DNA from: Anthostomella pinea
Lineage: Eukaryota; Ascomycota; Sordariomycetes; Xylariales; Xylariaceae
Length of the DNA: 64,000 nt
Direction: 5' to 3'
NCBI GenBank assembly: GCA_963556695.1
Contig: CAUWAG010000008.1
Location: forward strand, 682,001 to 746,000
Positions 1 to 12,597 of this stretch are shown in pieces (the stretch's first letter is position 1; each line of letters starts with the position of its first letter). Under the pieces are notes generated by a model, which did not search any database, was not told the DNA's origin, and saw only the letters and a list, made by a program, of their open reading frames with translations. The position numbers and the translations under genes were made by a program.

Positions 1-170
1 AATTACAGTGGTGAGGTACCTGGGGCAACAAAGGGTTACCAGGCAGCCTTCATCAGGTAACCTCCAACATATCTGGTGGGGTTACCAGAATACTCCATAT
101 GGGTCCATGCACTGGATCCACAATATTACGCAGCTTTCCCCCTGGGACCAACATGTGTTTAATATATCTA

Positions 171-365
171 TGTAAGCAGTATCCATCTGTCTTTGTAAGC
201 GGAATATAGGGATTAGCCACGCTATCAGGTCGTATAAGGACCTATAAAAGACTTAAATATATTTTATTACAAATAAACAGTTGATAAACCTTTTTAAAAA
301 CATAATGTTATTAGTACGCTTATATTATACTTATCGGTTTATAAATAATGCTTTTATAATAACAT
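171..365 (+). repeat. RIP-degraded copy of a dispersed repeat
   Basis: This stretch begins TGTAAGCAGTATCCATCTG and can be aligned by eye over about 190 bases with 7639-7827. Nearly all differences are G:C to A:T changes in this copy, for example ACAGGGGACTTAAGTG there against ATAAAAGACTTAAATA here. It is probably an LTR or retroelement fragment, because the start is TG and the partner copy has a TATATAAG motif, but I could not find the other end or a target duplication. Confidence 0.7.
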
Positions 366-470
366 CTTCTTAATTTAGATAGTAATATTCGATAAAAGCA
401 CTCTTTGACTAACTATTAATCGAACGATATAACCCTTTTTAATATCAATAAATCGTATTTAAATCGTAAA

Positions 471-673
471 TGTGAGATTCTAGAAGGGTCACAAGCTTTG
501 GTGGTGTGAGCGGTTGCTGCAAATGTTGTTGTCATTATCAAGTATGCTCGGCAGGGCTAATCTACAGCTAAATACCATACTGCACTATGCCAGGGTAGAT
601 CCACTGTTCCTTTAACAGCCCCCTAGTGGGTACTGTGCCTAAGGGCACCATATCTGGCATCCAACATCTGACA
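471..673. repeat. GC-balanced repeat-like island in AT-rich DNA
   Basis: An island of normal composition running from TGTGAGATTC to ATCTGACA, so with TG...CA ends like the solo LTRs nearby. The five bases on either side (GTAAA and ATAAT) do not match, so a solo LTR is possible but not shown. No coding potential is visible. Confidence 0.4.
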
Positions 674-1530
674 ATAATAAAAAATTAAAAGTAAAGCGGT
701 TGTTAACGTTATACGCGCCGTGGTAAAAAAAAACGTTAAGAAAAAATTAAGAGTTTAAAAAACAATGGTTTATTACCGGAAAAGCGTAAATTGAAACCAC
801 TTTAATTTAAGACCCTTATTCGGGAAAAAAATTAAACTATAATTAAACTTTTAAATAATTTTTTACCGTTAAAATTTTTATTTTTTACTTTTCGTTATTA
901 TTAAACAAGATCGATATAAACCTTTTAGGTTTTTTACCGTTAAAAAAAGTGTAAGTTATCACGTTAAATTTTTTGGAAAATAATTTTTTTTTTCTAAACT
1001 TAAAAAACTTGATTTAACTTTAAATCTTATTTTGATCCGCTACTGTAAAAATCCTTTTAATTAAAATCTTTATAATAAAGCACTCTTTTTCAGCTTATAC
1101 GATATTAATTAGAAATATATATAATAAAGCTTATAAAACGTAATAGCTTAAATAAATAAAACTAAAACTTAACTTTCAAAATGACTTAAAAATATTAAAA
1201 ACGTCTAATAAAAACGAAAAAATACAAGGATTATGTATTAAAAAGATACTCAAAAAAATCATTCAAATTTATTGTGTAAGAATAAAGATCTTACAAAATG
1301 TATTGCTACTTTCGTTTATATTACTCGTTAAATTGAAGAGTTAAGCTTTAACTAAGCTTTAAATAGCCAATTGTAATGTTTATAACAAATATAAGAAAAC
1401 GCTATATATTAAAATGGAACTAGACTAAAAATTCGGTGTATAAAATTAAAAGGTTTAAAGCTTAATTTTTAAGAAGCGATTCTATTAGTGAATTTAAAAA
1501 CAAGATAAACACGAAAAAATAATTGCATAA

Positions 1531-2040
<510 letters not shown>

Positions 2041-2169
2041 AATAAAATTTAGGAATTAAATCTTATTTAAATTAAAATTTATCAAAAATACGGGCGTTAA
2101 AAACAAAACTACTTTTATTACTTATAAAAACCATAAAAGGCTTTTTGAACTTTTTAAATATTACGATGA

Positions 2170-2652
2170 TGTGACGAGCCGTCTAACCTATAAGGCTAAA
2201 GGGTTCTATAGGGTTTATGTTCTGAGGTAAGTTAACACAAAGGACGACAGAGGCTTCTGTCAACTAGAATACACTCAGATGCTGGGGCTTGGTCTGAACT
2301 GGGTTCACTGTGTAGTCGAGTCGTCAGGAGATTTCTCCCACCTTAGGGTTGGCTAAGATGCTTAGATTGATCACTGAGGTAGAGACTGTCTATCTATCTG
2401 GTTGGGAAATGTCTGTCCTTATATATCCAATCTCTCCCTCACTGATTAGGTGGCTCACCCTGAATCACCATGGTGATCCAGTGATCCAAATTCTTAGTCA
2501 CGTGACCCAGGCTCAGCTGGTCGCATGATCTGTGTACCGTTGCTCCGTTGCTCCGATCTCTCCACTGATCAGCACCCCATTCTCTGTCAATCTGTTTCCA
2601 ATCGTCCCTTTTAGGTCTGCTATCAGGCCGCACTGTTCGTTGGTTCGTAACA
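2170..2652. mobile_element. Solo LTR, 483 bp, target duplication GATGA
   Basis: The island starts TGTGACGAGCC and ends TTCGTAACA, giving the TG...CA ends of an LTR. It is flanked on both sides by GATGA (2165-2169 and 2653-2657), a perfect 5-bp target duplication. A TATATA-like motif lies inside near 2420. It is the longest solo LTR of the window and retains normal composition inside AT-rich DNA. No internal retrotransposon sequence is left. Orientation is not known. Confidence 0.88.
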
Positions 2653-2870
2653 GATGATATAATAACTACTCGTATTATTAACACTTAAAGTGCTATATAT
2701 GTCGTTTAAATAAAATTTAACCGCTTTTTAATCCTTTTTTTATTTATAACGACGAAATAACATTTAAATCAAATAATTCAATTGAAAAAGGCTTAAAAAG
2801 CGATAATATTAAAAAACGATACTTTAAAGTCAAATATATAATTACATACTAGTTAAAATATCATAATATG

Positions 2871-3074
2871 TGTTGGATCCATGCGATTCCAGACTGCAAA
2901 CCATCTATACCAGGACCCACATGTATGATTAGATAAGATAAGATAGTGGATTGAGAGGGCACTTGGCCAGACCTTCGAGTCCAGCTAGATTCCTTTCAAT
3001 CCAACCATCAGCAACATCATGACCTTGACCCCATACTCAAGTATTATGATTGATCGTTCAAGCCTGTTCTAACA
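2871..3074 (+). mobile_element. Solo LTR, 204-bp family, copy 1, duplication ATATG
   Basis: It begins TGTTGGATCC and ends GTTCTAACA, with imperfect terminal inverted repeats. It is flanked by ATATG at 2866-2870 and 3075-3079. Near-identical sequence recurs at 7299-7503 in the same orientation and at 46017-46218 in reverse, so this is a dispersed family. It lies 218 bases after the 483-bp solo LTR. Confidence 0.9.
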
Positions 3075-3674
3075 ATATGCTTAATTTCATTTGAAGCCTT
3101 TAATCTTTTTAACGCCAAAATATTTATAATTAAAGCCTTTATTTAATCTAAAATAAATCTTAACTTAATGAAAATTTTAATTCTTTATAACATAAGTTTA
3201 TATATAACGATTATGAATAATAAAATCGATATAATTCTTAATACCGTTATAAATATCAGTTAAATATGTATAAATAAGATGAAAGTTATTAAATGAGATT
3301 TTATCGACTTCAATAACGAAAATAACACCGTAAAAGTTTAACTATAACTTATATTATAAGGTTTCTCGTTTAAAACAGTTTTAAAAGAGACTTATTATTA
3401 TATAAAAAGCTATTTTTCTAATAACTACTTTATAAACCTTAATACAACGATTTTAAGGGTTTTTAATGTTTTTAAACCAGGCTTTTCAATATAAAAATTC
3501 AGTAAATCAAAACTTATTACATAATTTTAATTTTCAAGAAACAACTAATATGGAAAAATAAAAATTTTAACGATAAATTTAACGAATTAAAAAAGTTATT
3601 GTTTAAAAGCTTTATCATAGGCGTTTTTACGATTTTAAATAAGCTTGGAAGTAAGCTCGTATTTTAATATTAGC

Positions 3675-3891
3675 TGTCACAATGCCTGCGGCGTTATGGT
3701 GGAATTCGGTGTTGTATTACCAAAATAACAAGGTAAGGAAGGGAAGGAATCCAGGTGTGCGTGCACACGAATGGCTGCAGCACATATGGTGGTATCCTTT
3801 CTTATCTAATTTACACGTGACCTGATGACTAAGCATTTATCTATCTGGGTGGATACATCTATCCAGGTAGATACGGCTGTACACCGTAACA
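3675..3891. mobile_element. Solo LTR, 217 bp, target duplication TTAGC
   Basis: It begins TGTCACAATGCC and ends CACCGTAACA, flanked by TTAGC at 3670-3674 and 3892-3896. Composition is normal inside AT-rich DNA. Only one copy of this family is visible in the window. Confidence 0.88.
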
Positions 3892-4416
3892 TTAGCGCTT
3901 TTATTACCCTAGTATTAAAACGGTAATCTAAACGATTAAATAACAATAAAAATCGATTTAAACCCATTTAAAGTGGTTTAAATCTTTTATATGACATACA
4001 ATTAAGCTAAAATTACGAAAAACCTATCGAAAACTCGTAAACACGCTTAACATATATTAACGAGATTATTTAATACGATATAAGTAAGATTTAGCTCGTT
4101 TTTATATAAAAAATCTCTTTATAAAAAATTTTTTTTTATACCAAAACTTTCAAACGTATAAAATAAAACCCCTTATATTAAACGCTTTAATTAAATATAT
4201 AATCTAAGTTCAAAACTGCTTAATAGTATTATTATTAAAAAAATAACTTTAAACTATGTATAAAGACTTTATATATAAATAAAAGCGTAGGTTTGATATA
4301 TTAACTATTGAAAATCTTTATAATAACAAAACTATTCTTTTAATCGTTCTAATATTATATAATTAATATTAAAGTAGTATATTAAAATGCGGCATTTAAT
4401 TCTTTTAAAACGAAAC

Positions 4417-4817
4417 TGTGACGTTCCGTATATGTGAATAGGACATAAAAGCCCTTGTTTGATATTTATATATAACTATCTCTGTCTGAAGAGGAAAAAG
4501 AAGATTGAGAGGCACAGCCAAATCTGATGGGCAAGTAGATAAGTGTGTCCGCCCCACAATTCAGAGCCATAGTGGGTCTGGGACAACCAGTCGTCCAGTA
4601 GGTCACGTGCTGTCACGTGATGTTGAATGGGAGCCGGAGATAAACACCGGAAGATCTCCAGTGGGGCAGAGACATACAGGGCATCTGACCTACTAAGAAA
4701 ACAGATGATCAATCTCTGCACGCAGAGCAGAACAATCAATAGAATCAATTAACATCCGTGTATTCAACACGTGATCCCAGGACCATCACCAATAGTAGCG
4801 ATGTAGCAACTATCATA
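4417..4817 (+). mobile_element. Solo LTR with a nested insertion, duplication GAAAC
   Basis: It begins TGTGACGTTCC and ends ACTATCATA, flanked by GAAAC at 4412-4416 and 4818-4822. The ending TA in place of CA is what a RIP-type C-to-T change at CpA would produce. Without the nested 149-bp element and its duplication (4621-4774) the length is 247 bp, close to the 256-bp relative at 45603-45858. Shared internal blocks include the CACGTG-containing stretch near 4600 and the GGACCATC stretch near 4780. Confidence 0.85.
4621..4769 (+). mobile_element. Nested 149-bp solo LTR or TRIM, duplication CGTGA
   Basis: It starts TGTTGAAT and ends ATTCAACA, an exact 8-base terminal inverted repeat. It is flanked by CGTGA at 4616-4620 and 4770-4774. 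It sits inside the LTR at 4417-4817, and the related copy at 45603-45858 lacks it, so the empty site is also present in the window. Further copies are at 46260-46408 (reverse) and 46528-46677 (forward). Confidence 0.9.
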
Positions 4818-5134
4818 GAAACAAAAGCAACGTATATTTAAATGTAAATCTTTACGTATGTTTAAAACTATATATACGTTATTACGTCATATATCATTAA
4901 TTAAACGCGTTAGTTAATAACTAATAAAATGTTATATTAAATGTTTTAAAACGCGTTTGAGCTTTAAAAAGAATATACGGTAGATTTTAATCACGTAAAA
5001 ATTATTAAATTAACTTGGAAAAATAAAAGCGGGAATTAAAATTTTTTTAACAATGAGAAAACTTATAATTATTCTACATAATTAATTAAAAAAGTAAATT
5101 CCCTCAAATATTATATGTCGATTTTTATAAATAT

Positions 5135-5291
5135 TGTCATGGTCTAGTACAGGTAGCCCATATGGTGAGTCCCGGAACCCGGACATGAGTATATGTACCA
5201 CCATTGAATGTCAAGCTGCCATGCTTGATATTCGACATCCTTTTGGAAGAAACAGCCGTGGCATGGTAGTTTTAGTGAGCGCTCCGTCACA
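5135..5291. repeat. LTR-like island without a matching target duplication
   Basis: An island of normal composition from TGTCATGGTC to CTCCGTCACA, with the same kind of ends as the solo LTRs around it. The flanks (AATAT and TTTAC) do not match. It may be an LTR whose duplication has been mutated or a rearranged copy. Confidence 0.45.
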
Positions 5292-6555
5292 TTTACGTTA
5301 AAACAAAGTTTATGTAGCAATATAAAACTTGACCGCGAGATTATATAAAAACTATTCGGTATAAAACGATTTAAAATCTTTAACGAGCTTTTTAAAACCG
5401 AATATTACATTTGATTAACCGATATATACGCTTTTTTTGTTACAAACACAAACGATCTTGCCTTTATAAAAGCTATAAATAACCCCGAGCATAAGTTATA
5501 AATCAAACTATTTTAATAAAAATAAAAATAAAGCCTTTTAAAAAGTACGTTTAAATTTAAAAGCTTTTAACGATATCATTTAAAGTTATTTCATCGACGT
5601 TAAATAAACATCATTTTATCATTATAAAACGTAAAAACATGTACTATAATAAACCGGATGCTTTAATAAAAAAATAACATCTTAATAACTCTTAATAACG
5701 TTTACTGCTTTAATAAAATAACATATTATCTAAGTAAATTTCGTCGCTGCATATTTTAATAGCAAAAATTTTTTTTTTTTAAGATATTTCTTTAATTAAA
5801 AATTTACTTTGATATGTACTTAAAAAAAGCTCGCTAATAATAAGAATATAATTATTAAACTTTATAACCTCTTACATAAACTTAAATAAGCAAAAAAATA
5901 TTATAAAAAACCCTAAAAATTCTTTAAAGCATAAAAGTTCAAGCCTTTTATATTTAATAATACTATTTATATTAACTGTTTTATAAGGGATAATATCGCT
6001 TCATACGTTAATAATTTCTTACTATTAAACATAACCTTTAATAAAAACTTTTACTAGTGGTAAAAAAAGAATTTAATTAAAGATATAAAAAGAGCCAATT
6101 AGTTTTTCAACGTTAAAATCGTTAAAAACGGTAATAATAAAAACGTAAAGCTTAATTTATTTTAATATGTCATACATGCATTTAAATCTATCAAATACAA
6201 AAAAGCTTGCATTTTTCCGTTACCTTTTAAGCTTACTATTTTTAAATACGTTATTTTTTATAATCTCAAAGGTCAAGCAATTAACGAAAAATCGTTTAAA
6301 TATTTCTAAAATTTTAACAAGTTCACCTTTTTAACGTATGTTTTAAAAATTAATCTTTCCTTTATAACGTTAACTTAAGCTCGGTTTATAAATAATTGAA
6401 CCTTTACATATATAAAAGCATTTAAACAAATAGTTAAATATATAAAAAGCATTATTCATCGTAACATTCGATATTATAAGCTTAATACGTAACATCTTTA
6501 TTATAAATACGATAAGTTTAAGCTGTTTAGTACGTATGATATTAGCCTTACTAAT

Positions 6556-6767
6556 TGTGACGGCCTGCACGGACCTTCCTACATAACAAACCGATACTTC
6601 CCAATACGGGAAGGATCTGACCAGAGGATCCCCTTAAAGGGGCAACCTCCCGCTGTACCTATCTCTCTCTCTCTTCCTTTCCTCTCTAGTCTTGATATTC
6701 TCGTCAATAGAGTAATAGCTGCTTGTTGCCGGCCATGTCCCAGCTCCTCAGTACGTTCGCCGTGACA
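6556..6767. mobile_element. Solo LTR, 212 bp, target duplication CTAAT
   Basis: It begins TGTGACGGCC and ends GCCGTGACA, flanked by CTAAT at 6551-6555 and 6768-6772. A CT-rich run lies near 6660-6690. It is another GC-balanced island within the AT-rich matrix. Confidence 0.88.
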
Positions 6768-7298
6768 CTAATAATTAAAATGATATTAAATCGATTATTA
6801 ATTATATATACTTTATAATAAAAGCATTAATACTTTAAAGAAACAATAGTTTAAAAGGTTATAACTAAAGGATTAATTAAATTAAAACACGTAGCATTTA
6901 ACGAAATTATAAAAAATGCTACTTATATTCTCAACTTTTTTATAAAGTTGAAATTAATATTAAAAGAAGGTATTATGTTTATATAAGACTTCATTAGCGT
7001 TAATTCGTAAACAAAAAACTTTAAAATAATGAACAAACGGTATTACGTTCGCTTAATATATAACTATATCCGTTAAAAAGTTAATAAAAATAATTCAATT
7101 AAAACATGTTAAAAGTAAAAAGAACCTAGCTAATGGCTTTATAAAACTATTTAATAACCTTAAGTTCAAACAGTTTATTACTTTCTTTTAAATGAAGGAT
7201 TTTTAAAGGCAGTTAACTTAAAAGACGTATAATTATACACGCTTAAAATATTATAACACGCCTTACCCCGATTTAAAAATATAATTATATATTAAATT

Positions 7299-7503
7299 TG
7301 TTGGATCCATGCGATTCTATATTCAAACCATACATACCAAACCCACATGTATGATTAGATAAGAGATTAGATACCGGATTGTAAGATCACTTAGCCAGAC
7401 CTACGAGTCCAGCTAGACCTCTCAATCCAAAAACCCATCAGCAACATCATGACTTTGACTCATACTCGAATATTATGGTTGATCGGTCAAGCCTGTTCTA
7501 ACT
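7299..7503 (+). mobile_element. Solo LTR, 204-bp family, copy 2, duplication AAATT
   Basis: It begins TGTTGGATCC and ends GTTCTAACT, so the last base is changed relative to copy 1. It is flanked by AAATT at 7294-7298 and 7504-7508. It shares most of its sequence with 2871-3074, including the GATTAGATAAGA stretch and the CAGCAACATCATGAC stretch. Confidence 0.88.
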
Positions 7504-7638
7504 AAATTAATATGCTTTAACACTTTTTACCAGTTAACAAGGTAACAAGAACAAAAAGAAACAGGTTTTTCAATCTATTAGTCTAATTTAAGAGATAACT
7601 AGCTACATATAGCCTCTAGTTGCAGCTGGAAGAAGGCG

Positions 7639-7827
7639 TGTAAGCAATATCCATCTGTCTATATAAGCGGTATGTGAGGATCAGCCACGCTGTCGGGTCG
7701 TATAGGGACCTACAGGGGACTTAAGTGTATTTTACTACCAATAAACAGTTAATAGACCTTTTCTTAAATACGACAACGCTGTCACGCTCATACTGCACTC
7801 ATCGGTTCACGGATAATGCTCTCAGTC
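7639..7827 (+). repeat. Less degraded copy of the 171-365 repeat
   Basis: It begins TGTAAGCAATATCCATC and contains a TATATAAGCGG motif. It is the better-preserved partner of 171-365 and allows the direction of change to be read: the distal copy has lost G:C pairs. Its end is not clear, as sequence similarity fades around 7830. Confidence 0.65.
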
Positions 7828-8729
7828 TATGATGAATGAAAGACACCAGGCTTGGAGACACAAGACCTAAGAACGGAATGTAACACTTACCACCACCATA
7901 GAAAAACGCAGATAGCGTCTCAAGTAGGCAGACAGCTTTGGCGTCGGTGACATTAACAGCTTCATCTAGTTAGGGTAGTTATAGTGACAGCGGCATAGCC
8001 TGACTGGTTGCATGCGTTGCGGTATGAGACCATCTTTAATGCATAAAAGGATGGTCTGGGAATAGTGCTGGAAGATAACCGGGAATAAGTAATGGTGCAC
8101 TTCACACCTAATGGCCGATTGGGAGGCTGATGGTAGAAAAAGGGGTTTCTGTTATGGGAATGTCGAAGTTGCATCAATTGAAGCGTGGGGCCCTGATGTT
8201 GAATCGTCGTTCAAGCCACAGACCGGCGGTCAGCCACACTAGTAATCCAAGCCACAAACTCCTTGTGCACCCCCTGCCAGGCCCTGCAATCAACCTCGAC
8301 AGCTCCAGAGTCCAATCCAAGGCCAGAGCCAGGCCGCCAGCCCAAGCCCGCATTCACCTCACCACCTGCACCAAAAGCCTTCTTTCTCAATCACAACAAC
8401 CCGCTAACTGATGGACGACCCTTCATTCTTGATACCCCCCTCGACGATCTGATTTGCACTACGACCTCAGGCGACGACGTACATTGCGACACCTCCAGCC
8501 CTGTGTCGCCTGTGTCCCTTCCAGTAGAGCAGCAGCGGCCTTTAGGTTGTCCTCTGGTGGCCCGACATCGACCTAAACCTGCCAGGCTTTATTGCATCAC
8601 TCCCACTCCGCCCTCGCGATCAGCACCCACCACAACCCGCAACCCGCAAACTCCAACTACCACACCCACCGACCCCGACCCCGAACCTGCGAATCCCCTC
8701 GAACCCAGCCATATTACCTGTGACTCGCC

Positions 8730-10977
8730 ATGGCTGACGCGCCGAGTGCGGATGAGCTCTACCCCATCGCCGTGCTCATAGATGAACTCAAGGTATGGCG
8801 GTGACCCACACACGAGTCCGTCCCCGTCCTAACATGCCATGCAGCACGACGATGTCCTCCTCCGACTGAATGCTATTCACCGTCTGTCGACGATTGCGCT
8901 TGCGCTAGGTGCCGAGCGCACTCGGGAGGAACTCATTCCGTTTCTTGATGGTCAGACAGCGCCTTTTGTCCTTTGCCCTCTATGCTCGACCGCAAACTAA
9001 TACCGGACACAGAGTCGGTCGAAGATGAGGACGAAGTCCTCGTCGCTCTGAGCGAAGAACTCGGCAGCTTCATCGAATACGTCGGCGGCCCCCCCTTCGG
9101 CCATGTCCTCCTCTCGCCCCTCGAGAACCTCGCTGCCATCGAAGAGCCCGTCGTCCGTGACAAGGTCTGTCCCACTAGTGCTCTGAACCTACCATGACAT
9201 GCCCTGACTTATTCACTGTTGCAGGCTGTCGAATCCCTGAACAAGATCTGCAGCGACCTTTCCGCCCAACAGGTCGAGGAGTACTTTATCCCGCTCACCA
9301 TCCGACTTTCCAAGGCCGATTGGTTTACCTCCAAAGTCTCGGGCTGTGGTCTGTACACCACTCCTTACAGCAAGGTCTCCCCTCCCGTCCAGGAGCAACT
9401 TCGCCAACAGTTTGGCCTGCTGGTTCACGATGAGACGCCAATGGTTCGAAGACAATCAGCCACGAATCTATCCAAGTTTGTCAAGGAGATGCCCGCGGCC
9501 ATAGTTGTCGAAGAGATGATACCGCTTTTCCAACATCTTGCGCAGGACGACCAGGACAGTGTGCGACTACTCACCGTAGAGATCCTTATTGCTATTGCGG
9601 AAGTTGTTCCCAAGGAACAACAGGGTAGCCATGGTGTATTGCTCACCTCCTTACGAAACCTGATCGAGGACAAGAGTTGGAGAGTCCGTTACATGATTGC
9701 CGATAGATTTGAGAAGGTATGGACGGAGCGGCACGTTCCCCATACTTACCAGACTGACGCATGGAACAGATCGCGAAGGCAGTGGACGAGGAGGTGGTTT
9801 CCCGAGATCTAGTTCCGTCATTCGTCAAGCTGTTGAAGGACAACGAAGCAGAAGTTCGGACCGCCATTGCTGGCCAGATACCCGGCTTCTGCAACCTGCT
9901 TGACCGGACTACGCTTCTGAATGACATCATGAGTTCTATCGAGGACTTGGTTTCTGATCCATCCCAGCACGTTCGCTCTGCTCTTGGCACGCAAATCAGT
10001 GGCCTAGCACCCATCCTGGGTAAACAAGAGTACGGTAATCGTTGTTTTTCTAGATGTGACGTATACTGACTCATTTGTTAATAGGACTATCGACCATCTT
10101 CTTCCCATGTTCTTGCAGATGCTAAAGGATGAGTTCCCCGAAGTCCGCCTGCACATCATCTCGAAACTTGAACTTGTGAACCAAGGTTTGTCAGACCTTT
10201 TGATCTATCTACCGCGGCGATTCTAACAGTGTTAGTCATCGGTATCGACTTGCTCTCCCAATCGCTTCTCCCTGCTATCGTACAGCTGGCGGAGGACAAG
10301 CAATGGAGAGTGAGGCTTGCTATCATCGAGTATATCCCACTCCTTGCGAGTCAGCTCGGCGTGAAGTTCTTTGATGAGAAGCTGAGCGGACTTTGCATGG
10401 GATGGTTGGGGGACACCGTCTTCTCTATCAGGGAGGCCGCAACCCACAACCTCAAGAAGCTTACGGAGGTATTTGGTGTTGAGTGGGCTAGTGAGGCAAT
10501 TATCCCCAAAGTCATGGCTATGGGCTCTCACCCGAATTACTTGTACCGGATGACGACTTGTTTCGCGATCTCGGTAAGTCTCCACTCCTTACATGTCACC
10601 CGCCGTTCTAACAATTTTAGACCCTGTCTACCGTTGTCAGCCTAGATGTCATTGGAAAATCCATCCTCCCCATGCTGGACAAGCTGGTTGAGGATGACAT
10701 CCCTAACATCCGCTTCAACGTTGCAAAGACATACGGAGAGCTTGTCGATGTTCTGAAGCGACTCCCAGAGGAGGGCACAATTTACAGCTTGGAGAAGGCT
10801 GGAAAGACAGATACGACACCGTCACCTCAGGCGACCGAGCTGATCCAGCAACGCGTTCTCCCGTGCCTAGAGAAGCTGCAGAAGGACGACGACGTAGATG
10901 TGCGGTACTTCGCCACAACGTCTGCTGCGAAATTTCCCGGAACGGGTGGTGGAGAGCCGATGAACACGTCCCCGTAG
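8730..10977 (+). CDS. tpd3: Protein phosphatase 2A scaffold subunit A (PR65)
   Basis: Predicted 622 residues in eight exons: 8730-8792, 8845-8950, 9013-9164, 9225-9716, 9770-10029, 10085-10185, 10236-10573 and 10621-10977. The protein is a chain of HEAT repeats, with family-typical stretches such as [17 protein letters not shown] near the N-terminus, [35 protein letters not shown] and [21 protein letters not shown]65 is the rod-shaped scaffold that holds the catalytic C and a regulatory B subunit of PP2A in cytoplasm and nucleus. Phases match at every junction, and the length fits fungal homologues (about 600-640). The start is the ATG giving [16 protein letters not shown], which matches the family N-terminus. 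The exon 5 donor is taken as GTACGG at 10030 because this restores KQETIDHLL. The gene lies directly beside the AT-rich block with about 0.8 kb of normal sequence before it. Confidence 0.95.
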
Positions 10978-11471
10978 AGGCCTTCAAGAAAACCCTCTTC
11001 CAGCTAGAGGTCATGAATTGTAACGTTTTCGATTGCATCTTTCGCGAAACAGTCAACCTATACACTCAGATTGGCGTCTGTTCATACAAGATCATCCATG
11101 AACCCCCGTCTCCAACGGGCTTAGAGAATAGAGACGCAGGGGACTAGGAGTAGGGCAGGGCATGACATGCGATGATTGGTGTTCTTGAAGGATTCTTGTG
11201 CTATTTCGATGGGCACTTGACGCCTTGTCGAAGCATCGAGAGTTACGGGTGATTATCCCAAGACGATTATCGAGCATGGGGCTCGGATGGGTATGCTGAC
11301 GACTGCCAGGCCTGTAAGAATAAGTAAAGCAAAATCGTCATGAAGAAATGTGATGAGTCCAATAGAGTTTTTAAAACTAGACTGCCATCTTGTGAACTCA
11401 TGTTGTTGCGCACCGTCCAGGGGTATCTCTCCAGATTATAGTTCGACCAGATCTATTCATGCGACCGCGTG
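10978..11471. other. Convergent 3' intergenic region
   Basis: It lies between the 3' ends of the PP2A scaffold gene and the EFM4-type gene. No further gene or structured element is visible. Both 3' untranslated regions must be here. Confidence 0.7.
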
Positions 11472-12563
11472 TCAGCTACCACGACCATTTCCAGCTATCC
11501 CCACCTTCCTGAAACATAGACTGCTAATCGTCTGGCCCTTCATCCCTCCGAAGCTGAAGCTGCGGTACTCGACCCTACCCACGACCTCGAACCCCCACAT
11601 ATCCTCCCCATCCCCATTCCCCTGGTCCTGTTCCTGGCCATCCAGCCTGCTCTCAGAAGAACCGTTATTGTTGTCGTTATTGTTGTCATTGCCATCTCCA
11701 ACGACGAACCAACTCCGCAGCTCGTCTTCGGTCCAGTTGCAGCTCGTGACGAGGAACAGGCCGCCCTCGCGCACGAGCGGCAGGATGCGGTCGCGGTAGC
11801 CCTCGCCGGCGCGCCGGCCCGTCGCGGCGTCCGTCTCGGACGACAGCGAGATGGCGTCGAAGGTGCCCTTGTCAAGGACCACGTCCCAGGCGCCGGGTGG
11901 TGGTAGTGGTGGGCCGGGGGCTGTTGTCAGGGCGGTGGGTGGGGTGTGGAGGATGTCGTGTTCGGCGAAGGTGGGCTGGGGGGTTTCTTGGTCTTCGGTT
12001 ACGTCTTGTCCTGTTTTCGTATCTGTCTCTCCTCCTTTCTTTCCTGTGTCTGTGTCTTCTGCTGTTCCTTCCTCTCCCCATGCCAGCCTATTACCATTGT
12101 CCTCTCCCCCGTGCGCCTGCCGCCGCCGCTCCTCCGCGATCCGCCGCGCAAAGTCCACGCTCGTAGCGCTGTAATCAACACCCAGCATGCGGCCTTGCCA
12201 CCCTGCGTCGCGCAGCCCGAAGAGCAGCGAGCCGTTGCCCGTGCCGAGGTCGAGGAAGGATGTCGTGGCTTCGTCAATGCCAAATTCGGACTGCCGGTCC
12301 GAACATAAATCGGACAGGAAGTCGATGATGCGCGCCTCGGCGTCCGAGTCGTCGAACCAGACCGTGCCCGTGTCCGAGGGGTCGTGCGCGTGGTTCGTGA
12401 GCTCGTGGGCGTACAGGGCGTCCCAGCTGTGGTGGTTGGGCGAAGGTCAGCTGGACGGTTCGAATGTTGGATGGTAGAGGTGCCAGCCGGAGTTGGGTAT
12501 GTCCACTACGTACTATTCTTTCGTGCCCAGCTTGGACGGCGCGAGGGGCGTGGGCTTGGACAT
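11472..12563 (-). CDS. EFM4: EFM4/SEE1-type protein-lysine methyltransferase
   Basis: Predicted 334 residues in two exons on the minus strand, 12563-12514 and 12426-11472, split inside the codon for the tyrosine of KLGTKEYWD. A seven-beta-strand SAM-binding fold is indicated by motif I LDLGTGNGSLLF (about residues 75-86), MLGVDYSATSVDFAR and DVVLDKGTFDAISLS. The N-terminal KLGTKEYWDALYAHEL block is typical of EFM4 and its METTL10 relatives. The yeast enzyme methylates a lysine of translation elongation factor 1A; the substrate here is inferred. A low-complexity acidic insert (about residues 120-170) and a polar N/D-rich insert near residue 275 enlarge the protein compared with yeast. A GTG/CAC microsatellite lies immediately upstream of the start. 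Confidence 0.88.
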
Positions 12564-12597
12564 TGTGGTGGTGGTGGTGGTGGTGGTGGTGGTCTCG
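12561..12597 (-). repeat. CCA-type microsatellite at the EFM4 start
   Basis: About eleven GTG units on the plus strand, read as CAC/CCA repeats in the 5' leader of the methyltransferase gene, directly abutting its ATG. It would sit in the mRNA leader just before the start codon. Confidence 0.8.

Noticed and set aside
8263..8781. 172-codon frame overlapping the start of the PP2A scaffold gene
   Set aside because: No conserved sequence. It overlaps the true first exon in another frame and probably reflects the GC-rich leader.
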